The notes below the pieces were generated by a model that was not told where the DNA came from, ran no database searches, and saw only the letters and a list, made by a program, of their open reading frames with translations. Shown piece after piece: positions 16,582-24,297 of a DNA stretch of 64,000 bases (the stretch's first letter is position 1; each line of letters opens with the position of its first letter). The DNA comes from Candidatus Saliniplasma halalkaliphilum. GTDB lineage: Archaea; Thermoplasmatota; Thermoplasmata; Halarchaeoplasmatales; Halarchaeoplasmataceae. The translations under genes and the position numbers were made by a program. The DNA lies in NCBI GenBank assembly GCA_019594235.1, contig JAFDTG010000001.1, positions 1-64,000 of the forward strand, read 5' to 3'.

Positions 16582-17253
16582 TCAATTCCGTTGTAACTTA
16601 TTTACCTTTTCATAATGATCTTTAGAATTCGAATATATCATTTTTTTATAATTTGTTTTATCTTCAGATAAATGCTTTAAATATAATAGTGAGGACACAG
16701 CAGATAAAATACCACCAAATATTAAAGAAGTTGCAAATCCATAACCTATGCTAATTCCGGAGTGATCTAACTCTAAAACAGGAATATATGCAATGTACAA
16801 TATCGAAAATAGCCACCACATAAATAAAGGACTGATTCTATCGATTTTGTCAAATTGATATTTTAAAAGTTTGTATCCTACAAATACAATTACAACCGCA
16901 TTTATCAAAAACATACCCTCTAAAATATGTATATTCAATGTGACTAAAAACAGTTCTAAAAAGAATGACACTATAGATAACCCTGCTATGATAAACATCC
17001 CTGCAATGAATGCAATAAAAGTGAACTCATGCTTAGTAAACAATAAAATAAAAGAAAACAAAAACAACAGACCAAGAAATATCAGGATTAACCAAATCAC
17101 AGGGCTTTTGAAATATTCTTTAAATAATTGGGAAGTAAGTAAAATGAAAATCAGAGAGATCTCACCAAAAATTAAAAAATTTTTTAGTGGAATTATGTCA
17201 GACATTGTGTACAAATTTTCCTGTAACTCCTCGAACATTTTTAATGTCTCCAT
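16582..17253 (-). CDS. Hypothetical polytopic membrane protein
   Basis: 223 aa with no family I recognise. After a short N-terminal soluble part (METLKMFEELQENLY) there are about six or seven hydrophobic segments, for example FLIFGEISLIFILLTSQLF, VIWLILIFLGLLFLFSFILL and SPLFMWWLFSILYIAYIPVL; the C-terminus is charged and cytosolic-looking. It stands alone between cobA and a 57-codon membrane ORF on the same strand. Base composition resembles the neighbours. No function is claimed. Confidence 0.7.
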   Translation of the reverse strand: METLKMFEELQENLYTMSDIIPLKNFLIFGEISLIFILLTSQLFKEYFKSPVIWLILIFLGLLFLFSFILLFTKHEFTFIAFIAGMFIIAGLSIVSFFLELFLVTLNIHILEGMFLINAVVIVFVGYKLLKYQFDKIDRISPLFMWWLFSILYIAYIPVLELDHSGISIGYGFATSLIFGGILSAVSSLLYLKHLSEDKTNYKKMIYSNSKDHYEKVNKLQRN

Positions 17254-17311
17254 GATGAAACATAAATCCTAGCCTATTTTAAACTTATTAGAAACCATCG
17301 GGATTTATATA

Positions 17312-17485
17312 TCAAATTATAAAGGGGATGAGTTGAGAAAGTTCACCAAAAATCCACAATGCAATGATTATAACTGCGACTAGGATAAGAACGATAACAC
17401 ATTTTATGAGATGCCATACAAACCATACAACTAATATCAATATAAGGATACCAATCAATATCAATATAGGAATTATGACTGCCAT
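17312..17485 (-). CDS. Small two-helix membrane protein (57 aa)
   Basis: An ATG-initiated 57-codon ORF that fills an otherwise gene-free spacer. The product starts MAVIIPILILIGILILILVV, has a short WFVWHLIKC turn, a second hydrophobic helix (VIVLILVAVIIIALWIF) and a polar end (GELSQL). Hydrophobic codons dominate, but the distribution (two helices with a charged/aromatic turn) looks like a real membrane hairpin rather than random AT-rich DNA. I know no family for it. It lies upstream of the larger hypothetical membrane protein on the same strand. Confidence 0.5.
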   Translation of the reverse strand: MAVIIPILILIGILILILVVWFVWHLIKCVIVLILVAVIIIALWIFGELSQLIPFII

Positions 17486-17545
17486 ATTTTAGAAAGGTAA
17501 ATCGGATTATTTAAATGTTTATAAACATGATAGCTATTCAGACAC

Positions 17546-17560
17546 CTGAAAGATTTAAAT
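17546..17560 (+). promoter_or_regulatory. BRE/TATA promoter of the arginine decarboxylase gene
   Basis: CTGAAAGA followed by TTTAAAT, close to the archaeal BRE-TATA consensus, ends 25 nt before the ATG at 17585, so the transcript is probably leaderless. Confidence 0.55.
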
Positions 17561-17584
17561 TACACCCTTGATTAGTATTGATAG

Positions 17585-18055
17585 ATGTTAGAAGAATACA
17601 AACATTTCACAGTAAAAAAGGGAATCGGTAAAAATGATGTGTCCACACTAAATGCTATAGATAAAGCATACTTAGATGCTGGAGTAGGCGATCTCAACCT
17701 TATTCGAGTTTCTTCTATATTACCAAAAGGAACCGACAAAGTAGATCGAGTTGGCGAAGAATTTGGATCGTTTATTCCATGCGTTCTTGCTGAAGCCGTT
17801 GGAGTTAAAAATGAAGTAGCTGCAGGGATCGGTTATGGATTTGATAAAGACGGTGGAGGATACGTTGTTGAACATTCATTGTGCATGCAAGACATCGATA
17901 TGGAAGAGTTTGATAACCAAATAGAAAGGAAAGTCAAAGAGATGGGTAGAATTAGAAATATTGAGTTGGAGAAAGTACAAGTTGAAAGCATCAAAACGAA
18001 AATAGAAGCTTCAAAGTACGGTTGTGCTGTTGCTATACTGGTGTATTTACCATGA
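17585..18055 (+). CDS. pdaD: Pyruvoyl-dependent arginine decarboxylase
   Basis: 156 aa of the PvlArgDC family, which converts arginine to agmatine, the first step of archaeal polyamine (and agmatidine) synthesis. The proenzyme cleaves itself at the Ser-Ser bond in LIRVSSILPKG (near residue 43), generating the pyruvoyl group. Other family segments: FGSFIPCVLAEA, AAGIGYGFDKDGGGYVVEHS and YGCAVAILVYLP at the C-terminus. The ATG is preceded by a clear TATA-like box. Its stop overlaps the next ORF's start as ATGA, so the two are co-transcribed. Confidence 0.93.
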   Translation: MLEEYKHFTVKKGIGKNDVSTLNAIDKAYLDAGVGDLNLIRVSSILPKGTDKVDRVGEEFGSFIPCVLAEAVGVKNEVAAGIGYGFDKDGGGYVVEHSLCMQDIDMEEFDNQIERKVKEMGRIRNIELEKVQVESIKTKIEASKYGCAVAILVYLP

Positions 18056-18513
18056 GTAGAGAAAGATATGGGATAATCGTATGTCCGGATTGTCAAAATG
18101 CACGTTCTGTTGACCTTACCAATAAGACAACTAGATGTAACTATTGTGGAAATAGGATGAAGATAAAAAAGATGAATGTGTATTACCAAACAAATTCCCA
18201 AAAAGAAGCTGCATGGGCTGTTGGACGATTGAATGAGAAATTAAAAGGTAAAGAAGAACCTATAAAAGAAAAAAAAGAATCTTCAGATCCATATTATAAA
18301 GCGGCGAAAGAATCATCTAAAGGAGACAATCAGAGAGAAAAGCTTTTGATCTTAGCTAGGATTTTGACCGATGAGTTAGGACAATTTAATAAAGAAGACC
18401 TTGAAAAGGTTGCTGAAAAAAGCGATCTTGGAGATGTAGATACTATTATCAAAAACATTAGAAAAATAGATGATATCTACGAACCGGAGCATGAAGTTTT
18501 TAAATCAATTTAG
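18052..18513 (+). CDS. Zinc-ribbon protein, DUF5817-like
   Basis: 153 aa from the ATG that overlaps the decarboxylase stop. The N-terminus YGIIVCPDCQNARSVDLTNKTTRCNYCGNRMKIKK is a two-knuckle zinc ribbon (CPDC and CNYC), followed by a predicted helix (SQKEAAWAVGRLNEKL), a charged linker and a helical C-terminal region (LLILARILTDELGQF to the end). It resembles the DUF5817 family of haloarchaea, whose function is unknown. Translational coupling to pdaD is seen directly; any functional link is inference. Confidence 0.75.
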   Translation: MSRERYGIIVCPDCQNARSVDLTNKTTRCNYCGNRMKIKKMNVYYQTNSQKEAAWAVGRLNEKLKGKEEPIKEKKESSDPYYKAAKESSKGDNQREKLLILARILTDELGQFNKEDLEKVAEKSDLGDVDTIIKNIRKIDDIYEPEHEVFKSI

Positions 18514-20045
18514 AACCTTTTAACCATATAATGTCCCTCAAGCTCATACCCTAAATACCTATAGTACTCTCTTGCACCGACTCCACTTATTACACGTAAG
18601 CGATCTGCTTCTGATGCCGCAATTTTTTCACATTCTTCGACTAGTTTTTTCCCGATCCCTTTGTGTTGGTACTTTTCCCCTTTTTTTTGCACAGGTGTCA
18701 TCGAACCCACTACTTTTAACTCCCGTATAATTGGTGAGTTAGAGTCACAAATTCTTAGTCTTGAATAACCTATGATTATTGAATCAACACCTATTTCTAA
18801 AAAGTACTCTCGACCATCAGATGCTCTGTAATTAATTACTTTCATTTCGATATCTGAAATATTAATATCTTTATTGGAATGTCCCGCCTCTCTGCACCTG
18901 ATACAGTCACAATCAAGACCCATATCCTTCAATTCTCTTCTGGCATATTGACGAAGATTACTTTTTTTCACACCTGCATCCACCAAAGGGGATGGAATGT
19001 CTCTCTGAACTCTTTGAATTCGTACATAGGGGGGTACTAATGATTTCATTTTAGCTACCAAGTTAGAAGCTTCTTCTGTGGTCATAGGATTATAATCACC
19101 ATCTTTCCACCTCTCGTATAATTCAGTTCCCTCCACGACTAAAGTTGGATAAATCTTTAACATGTCTGGTTTAAAACTTCCATCCTCAAATAATCTTTTA
19201 AACTCTTTTAGATCATCTTGACTATTACTTCCAGGAAGACCAGGCATCATATGGTAACATACTTTGAATCCTCTTTCTTTGGCTAACTTAGTTGATTCGA
19301 TAGTATCTTTCACTGTATGTCCCCTATGAATATTGTCTAATAATTCATCTCTCAAACTTTGTACCCCTAGCTCAACTCTAGTTGCACCCAATTCCAGCAT
19401 CCGATCAATTTGCTGTTCTTTACAATAATCAGGTCTGGTTTCTATGGTTAGACCGATGCATCTTATGTCAGAGGTCTCATTGATTTTTTTGGCTTCATCT
19501 AAAGAATTTGATACAGAGCCATTCAATCCATCCAAACATCCTTTAACAAAACTCTTTTGATACTCCCATTCCCTAGCTGGGAAGGTTCCTCCCATGACGA
19601 TAAGGTCTACTTTATCTGTTTTGTGACCTATAGCTTCGTATTGACGTAATCTATCCTCCACCTGCCTTTTTGGATCAAACTCGTTCCTCTCGGCCCTAAG
19701 AGCGGCCGGTTCTTTACCTGTGTAAGATTGAGGAGAAGGTTTTTCTTTATTTGGTCCTCCGGGACACATGATACATTTTCCGTGAGGACACTCCGCTGGA
19801 GAAGTCATACAGGCAACCACAGTTACACCCGATTTCTTCCTAGCCGGTTTCCTTTGTAGTACGGAGATTACTTCTTTCTTTTTTATACTATCAACTTCTT
19901 CAACATATTTTAACAATTCAGAATTCCTAGGAAGTTCGGATATGCCAAATTCTTTACAATATTTCATCTTGGCTTTCTGTAATTCATTGGGTGTACTAAT
20001 CTCGCCAGAGTATATGTCCTCTAGGATTTTCTTTAAATGCTGCAT
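18510..20045 (-). CDS. elp3: Elp3: tRNA U34 carboxymethyl synthase (radical SAM + GNAT)
   Basis: 511 aa. Opens with a helical tRNA-binding N-domain, then the radical-SAM domain with its cluster motif in AECPHGKCIMCPGGPN (C-x4-C-x2-C) and the SAM-barrel segments LGATRVELGVQSL and GFKVCYHMMPGLPGS; a zinc-site cluster DCDCIRCRE near residue 385; and a C-terminal GNAT acetyltransferase domain (QHKGIGKKLVEECEKIA). The enzyme uses acetyl-CoA to make the cm5 side chain on wobble uridine; archaeal Elp3 does this without the other Elongator subunits. It converges with the zinc-ribbon gene (4-nt overlap). Confidence 0.95.
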   Translation of the reverse strand: MQHLKKILEDIYSGEISTPNELQKAKMKYCKEFGISELPRNSELLKYVEEVDSIKKKEVISVLQRKPARKKSGVTVVACMTSPAECPHGKCIMCPGGPNKEKPSPQSYTGKEPAALRAERNEFDPKRQVEDRLRQYEAIGHKTDKVDLIVMGGTFPAREWEYQKSFVKGCLDGLNGSVSNSLDEAKKINETSDIRCIGLTIETRPDYCKEQQIDRMLELGATRVELGVQSLRDELLDNIHRGHTVKDTIESTKLAKERGFKVCYHMMPGLPGSNSQDDLKEFKRLFEDGSFKPDMLKIYPTLVVEGTELYERWKDGDYNPMTTEEASNLVAKMKSLVPPYVRIQRVQRDIPSPLVDAGVKKSNLRQYARRELKDMGLDCDCIRCREAGHSNKDINISDIEMKVINYRASDGREYFLEIGVDSIIIGYSRLRICDSNSPIIRELKVVGSMTPVQKKGEKYQHKGIGKKLVEECEKIAASEADRLRVISGVGAREYYRYLGYELEGHYMVKRF

Positions 20046-20102
20046 TTAGTTATCGATTTATCCTTTCTATATAACAATCTTTCCGTTGATTCGTATGTTA
20101 AA

Positions 20103-20120
20103 GGGAAAATGATATATAAT
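20103..20120 (+). promoter_or_regulatory. Candidate promoter of tRNA-Val
   Basis: GGGAAAAT directly followed by GATATATAAT gives a purine-rich BRE plus TATA-like box about 68 nt upstream of the mature tRNA, implying a short 5' leader removed by RNase P. Confidence 0.4.
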
Positions 20121-20187
20121 CAATTTATTTAATGTGGAGTTAAGTGGTTGAACGGTCAATTAATGGCTTGTTTCTTCCATCCATAAA

Positions 20188-20261
20188 GGGCTCATAGTCT
20201 AGTTGGTTATGACGTCGCCTTGACATGGCGGAGGTCGCCGGTTCGAATCCGGCTGAGCCCA
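20188..20261 (+). tRNA. tRNA-Val (anticodon GAC)
   Basis: Full cloverleaf: acceptor GGGCTCA pairs with TGAGCCC; D arm GTC/GAC; anticodon stem TCGCC/GGCGG around loop TTGACAT (anticodon GAC); five-nt variable loop; T arm GCCGG-TTCGAAT-CCGGC; discriminator A at 20261. CCA is not encoded. No intron. Confidence 0.96.
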
Positions 20262-20280
20262 TTTTTTCACAAAAAATGGG
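20258..20280 (+). terminator. Perfect inverted repeat with T-run at the tRNA-Val 3' end
   Basis: CCCATTTTTT, loop CAC, AAAAAATGGG: a perfect 10-bp inverted repeat whose left arm includes the last three tRNA bases and a six-T run. The T-run fits an archaeal terminator; the hairpin is unusual because archaeal termination does not need one. Confidence 0.5.
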
Positions 20281-20440
20281 CAGTTAGAGAGCGTAAGCTT
20301 TTCGACAAATAAATTCACTTTGTTCATTTATTCGTCTTGATCCTCGTTATCACTGCGGATTCTGACGAGCCCATTATAAAATTTTATATTTTTAGTGGGG
20401 TAAGAGAATACGTCAGTATTCTTGAGAGCCCATTATAAAT
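20276..20440 (+). repeat. Palindrome-rich spacer with tRNA-3'-end echoes
   Basis: The 360-nt stretch between tRNA-Val and the TFB gene has no ORF I would call. It holds two exact 14-nt direct repeats GAGCCCATTATAAA (20367-20380 and 20426-20439) whose first nine bases also occur at the tRNA 3' end (20255-20263). Each copy closes a potential hairpin: AATGGGC (from about 20275) with GCCCATT (20369-20375), enclosing GACxAATAAAT / ATTTATTxGTC (20304-20314 with 20326-20336); and TGGG (20396-20399) with CCCA (20429-20432), enclosing AGAATAC-GTCA-GTATTCT (20405-20422). The remaining part (20440-20621) is A+T-rich with nothing further that I can name. Confidence 0.6.
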
Positions 20441-20621
20441 TTTCATTTAAAAAACATTTCAAACTATATTTAAAATATGATATAATTCTTTAAACAATAC
20501 CGTATATCAATTTTATGTATTTTTTCCATAAAACCTTAACGATACATTTATTAATATCGAAGTAGGTTCTTAATAATGCCGCTCGAGTGTAAAGGGTGTG
20601 TATTAGAGCAGGTGAGATAGG

Positions 20622-21575
20622 TTGTATGAATATGAATTTAAGGTAGGAAAGAAAGTAGATTCTGTTAATATAGTTAATATATGCCCTGAATGCGGCAGTC
20701 AAAATATAATCTTAGATTATCAACATGGAGATCTTTTGTGTAACAAATGTGGTCTGATATTAGATGAATTATACCTTTATCAAGGGGACGAGTGGTTATC
20801 AAACGATTCTGACGAAGATAATCACAAAATAAGAACAGGACCACCTGAAAATCCAAGAGTCTTCGATAAAGGTTTAACAACAGAAATTGACAATAAAAAC
20901 AAGGATTCATACGGAAAACCCATTTCCAATCAAAATCGTTCCCAATTATATAGATTGAGAAAATGGCAAAAAAGATTGAGAGCATCGAATGCCTTAGAAA
21001 AGAATTTGAAAAAAGCTTTTCGAGAAATAGATAGGATCGGTTCTGTATTGGGCTTGTCCAATCAAATGAGAGAAGAAGCTTGTCATCTATATAAAAAAGC
21101 GGTTAAAAAGAACTTGATACGAGGTAGAAGTATCAACTGTATAGCTTCATCCTGTATATACACGACTTGCAGACAAGTAGGAAAACCAAGAACTATGGAA
21201 GAAATATCAAGTGTAACTTTACTCGATAAAAGAGATATAGGTAGAACATATCGATTTCTTTGCAGAGAACTAGAACTAAAAATAGAACCAACTAGATCCC
21301 AGGAATATATCGAAAGATATTGTAACGAATTAGATTTGAATGTCGATGTTATTAAAGACGCTAAGGAAATACTAAATGAAGCTGAGGTGGGTGAGATTTT
21401 ATCTGGGAAAAGTCCATCAGGTTTAGCGGCAGCAGCAATATATATTTCAGCAAAGAATAAAAAAATAAAAATAACCCAAAAGAAAATTGCTGATGTGAGT
21501 TCTGTTACTGAAGTAACAATCCGTAACAGATATAAAGAACTCGTTGAAAAACTCAATATGAAAACACTATTCTAA
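20622..21575 (+). CDS. tfb: Transcription initiation factor B (TFB)
   Basis: 317 aa. Zinc ribbon at residues about 20-45 (ICPECGSQNIILD, then LLCNKCGLIL), B-reader/linker region (TGPPENPRVFDKGL to YRLRKWQKRLR), then two cyclin folds (about 125-215 and 225-315), the second containing DNA-contacting helix sequence SVTEVTIRNRYKEL. TFB recruits RNA polymerase to TBP-bound promoters. The start is TTG at 20622, supported by AGGTGAG about 8 nt upstream; no better ATG precedes the zinc ribbon. Monocistronic. Confidence 0.95.
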   Translation: MYEYEFKVGKKVDSVNIVNICPECGSQNIILDYQHGDLLCNKCGLILDELYLYQGDEWLSNDSDEDNHKIRTGPPENPRVFDKGLTTEIDNKNKDSYGKPISNQNRSQLYRLRKWQKRLRASNALEKNLKKAFREIDRIGSVLGLSNQMREEACHLYKKAVKKNLIRGRSINCIASSCIYTTCRQVGKPRTMEEISSVTLLDKRDIGRTYRFLCRELELKIEPTRSQEYIERYCNELDLNVDVIKDAKEILNEAEVGEILSGKSPSGLAAAAIYISAKNKKIKITQKKIADVSSVTEVTIRNRYKELVEKLNMKTLF

Positions 21576-21625
21576 TTATTTTGATTCTACTATTTTTAAA
21601 TGTTTGATTTGATTTTTAAAAAAGG

Positions 21626-21633
21626 TTTATAAG
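21626..21633 (+). promoter_or_regulatory. TATA-like box of the mutS-mutL operon
   Basis: TTTATAAG preceded by a purine-rich TAAAAAAGG. Transcription would begin near 21655, leaving a leader that contains two ribosome binding sites (AAGGAGAT at 21657 and GGAGG at 21690) and a 12-codon ORF. Confidence 0.5.
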
Positions 21634-21673
21634 ATACATTTCATTTTTCAACACTTAAGGAGATATCAAATAG

Positions 21674-21712
21674 ATGAATGAAAAAAGACGGAGGTACTTA
21701 GATGTCAGATAG
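21674..21712 (+). other. Possible 12-codon leader ORF overlapping the mutS start
   Basis: ATG at 21674 follows AAGGAGAT by 9 nt and reads MNEKRRRYLDVR before a TAG inside the beginning of mutS, in a different frame. It may modulate mutS translation, or it may be chance. No independent evidence of expression. Confidence 0.25.
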
Positions 21713-24296
21713 AACACCCATGATGAAGCAGTACTACAAACTGAAAAATCAGTACCCCGATTCAATCCTTTTCTTTCGGATGGGGGATTTTTACGAGATG
21801 TTCGATGAAGACGCTAAATTAGTAGCAAAGGAACTAGACATAGCCTTAACAACTAGAGATAAAGGAAAAGATGATCCAATACCTATGGCTGGTGTTCCAT
21901 ATCACTCCGTAGATTCTTACCTTCAAAGACTTATAAAAAATGGATACACAGTTGCAATTGCTGAACAGGTCGAAGATCCAAAACAAGCTAAGGGACTAGT
22001 TGATAGAGAAGTTGTAAGAGTAGTAACACCAGGAACTGTAATTGATGAGGGATTACTTGACGATTCTAGTAATAATTTTTTAATAGGGATAGCAGGTGAC
22101 GGTCCTTACGGACTGGCTGCAGTGGATATATCTACAGGTGACTTTTTAGTCACTCAATTAGATGATGAAAAGGCTCTTGTTTCAGAAATAGTACGATATG
22201 AGCCTTCGGAATGCATATTATCATCGAGCTTGATCAATGAGGAACAGTTTGTAGAAAAGCTGAGGCAGGAAGTTTCAATGATGATAAATAAATACAAAGA
22301 CGAAGCATTCAGATTCCATCCTGCTGAATTAAAACTATTGGATCAGTTCGGTACAGAATCCTTGGAACCTCTTGGAATTAGTGATAAAAAACAAGCTGTA
22401 AGAGCGGCTGGAGCAGTCTTAGATTATCTTGAGGATACACAAAAAAGAACAATGGACTACATACAAAGACTACAATTTTATTCTCATGATGATTACATGA
22501 CTTTGGATGCTACAACGTTAAAAAATTTAGAAATTTTTCAAAATTTACGTGAAGGAGGGAAAAAGGGAACTTTGCTTGAAATCATGGACGACACAGTAAC
22601 TTCAATGGGTTACAGAAGGTTGAAAAAGTGGCTGCAACAGCCCTTACTTGATATCGATTTGATTGAAGAGAGATTAAAAGCAGTTCAGGAACTTAAAGAT
22701 GAAATTTTTCTAAGGGACGATCTTAGAAATCAGATGGACGGTATGTCAGATATAGAAAGGTTGATCAGCAGAGTGGTTTACGGAAACGCCAATGCTAGAG
22801 ACCTGATTTCTATAAAGAACGTTTTAGGTAAATTGCAGCCCCTTCTAGAAATTTTAGATGATGTGAAAAGTGATTATTTACTCAATTTAAAAAAATCTTT
22901 AGACCCTATGGAAGACATCTGGAAACTAATCGATGACTCTATAATTAACGACCCTCCTAATACCGTTAAGGAAGGCGGCATTATAAAAGAAGGCTTCGAC
23001 GATGATCTAGATGAGCTTAAAAGGAAAACAAAGGGGGGTAAAGAATGGATAAGTTCACTGGAAAGAAAAGAAAAAGATAAAACTGGGATCGAAACCTTAA
23101 AAGTTGGATACAATAAAGTCCATGGTTACTACATAGAGGTACCAAAATCCCAGGATGATAAGGTTCCAGAGAACTATTCTAGAAAACAAACTTTGAAAAA
23201 CAGCGAAAGATATTATACTGAAGAACTAAAAGATAAAGAAGAGGAGATAATCAGTTCGGAAGAAAAGATGGAGGCCTTTGAATACGAAATATTCAAAGAG
23301 ATTCGAGAAGGGGCAGGTAGTCATTCAGAAAGGTTCCAAAAAACTGCAGAAGTGCTCTCTAAATTGGATGTTATTACTACGTTCGCTCATCTTGCGGTTA
23401 GAAATGATTACAATCGCCCTGATATCGGAGAAGACGGTAGATTAGACATAAATGAGGGAAGGCATCCAGTAGTTGAAAAAACAGTGGATAGTTTTATTCC
23501 GAACGATGCACTTCTAGATAAGGAAAACAACAGATATATCATAATCACTGGACCTAATATGTCGGGTAAATCAACATATATGAGACAGAACGCATTGATT
23601 ACGTTGTTAGCCCACGTAGGAAGTTTCGTTCCTGCCGAGAAAGCCCACATCGGGATCGTTGATAGAATATTTACCCGGGTTGGATCTTTAGATGCTTTGA
23701 CTAGGGGTAAATCCACATTCATGGTTGAAATGGTGGAGCTAGCTAACATATTACATAATGCATCCCAGGATAGTTTGATTTTGCTTGATGAAATAGGAAG
23801 TGGTACGAGCACATTCGATGGGCTGAGTATTGCCTGGGCTGTAACAGAGTATATCAATAAAAATATCAAAGCGAAAACGCTTTTTGCAACTCACTACCAT
23901 GAGATAACAGAACTCGAAAAATCTCTAAAAGGAGTTAAAAATTTACATGTTGCAGTTAAAGAAAGTGAGGGAGATGTAACATTTTTGAGGAAAGTAAGAG
24001 AAGGACACACCGACGAAAGTTATGGTATCCATGTAGCATCTCTAGCAGGTGTGCCTAATCCAGTTGTTGAACGTTCTATGGAAGTGCTGAATCAAATAGA
24101 AGAGGACCACACTATAAAGATGGAAACTCAAGATAGTCCTAAATTCAAACAGGTTGTTTTCGACCCCAATACTGGAGAAACATCTTCAGAAAGTCATCCT
24201 GTTATTGAAGAGTTAAAAAAGATGGATATAGAGAATATGACTCCTATGGAAGCTATGAACGAACTTTGGAGACTTAGAAAGGAGGCGGAGGATTAA
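21702..24296 (+). CDS. mutS: DNA mismatch repair protein MutS
   Basis: 864 aa, normal for bacterial-type MutS1. The mismatch-sensing Phe-x-Glu motif is in FFRMGDFYEMF near residue 25; connector, lever and clamp domains follow; the ABC ATPase domain has Walker A GPNMSGKSTYMRQ, the signature STFMVEMVELANIL and Walker B LILLDEIGSGTSTFDG. The C-terminus (MTPMEAMNELWRLRKEAED) retains the short tail typical of MutS. GGAGG lies 7 nt before the ATG. It is followed 2 nt later by mutL. Such genes occur in mesophilic euryarchaea and are generally attributed to transfer from bacteria. Confidence 0.96.
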   Translation: MSDRTPMMKQYYKLKNQYPDSILFFRMGDFYEMFDEDAKLVAKELDIALTTRDKGKDDPIPMAGVPYHSVDSYLQRLIKNGYTVAIAEQVEDPKQAKGLVDREVVRVVTPGTVIDEGLLDDSSNNFLIGIAGDGPYGLAAVDISTGDFLVTQLDDEKALVSEIVRYEPSECILSSSLINEEQFVEKLRQEVSMMINKYKDEAFRFHPAELKLLDQFGTESLEPLGISDKKQAVRAAGAVLDYLEDTQKRTMDYIQRLQFYSHDDYMTLDATTLKNLEIFQNLREGGKKGTLLEIMDDTVTSMGYRRLKKWLQQPLLDIDLIEERLKAVQELKDEIFLRDDLRNQMDGMSDIERLISRVVYGNANARDLISIKNVLGKLQPLLEILDDVKSDYLLNLKKSLDPMEDIWKLIDDSIINDPPNTVKEGGIIKEGFDDDLDELKRKTKGGKEWISSLERKEKDKTGIETLKVGYNKVHGYYIEVPKSQDDKVPENYSRKQTLKNSERYYTEELKDKEEEIISSEEKMEAFEYEIFKEIREGAGSHSERFQKTAEVLSKLDVITTFAHLAVRNDYNRPDIGEDGRLDINEGRHPVVEKTVDSFIPNDALLDKENNRYIIITGPNMSGKSTYMRQNALITLLAHVGSFVPAEKAHIGIVDRIFTRVGSLDALTRGKSTFMVEMVELANILHNASQDSLILLDEIGSGTSTFDGLSIAWAVTEYINKNIKAKTLFATHYHEITELEKSLKGVKNLHVAVKESEGDVTFLRKVREGHTDESYGIHVASLAGVPNPVVERSMEVLNQIEEDHTIKMETQDSPKFKQVVFDPNTGETSSESHPVIEELKKMDIENMTPMEAMNELWRLRKEAED

Positions 24297-24297
24297 A

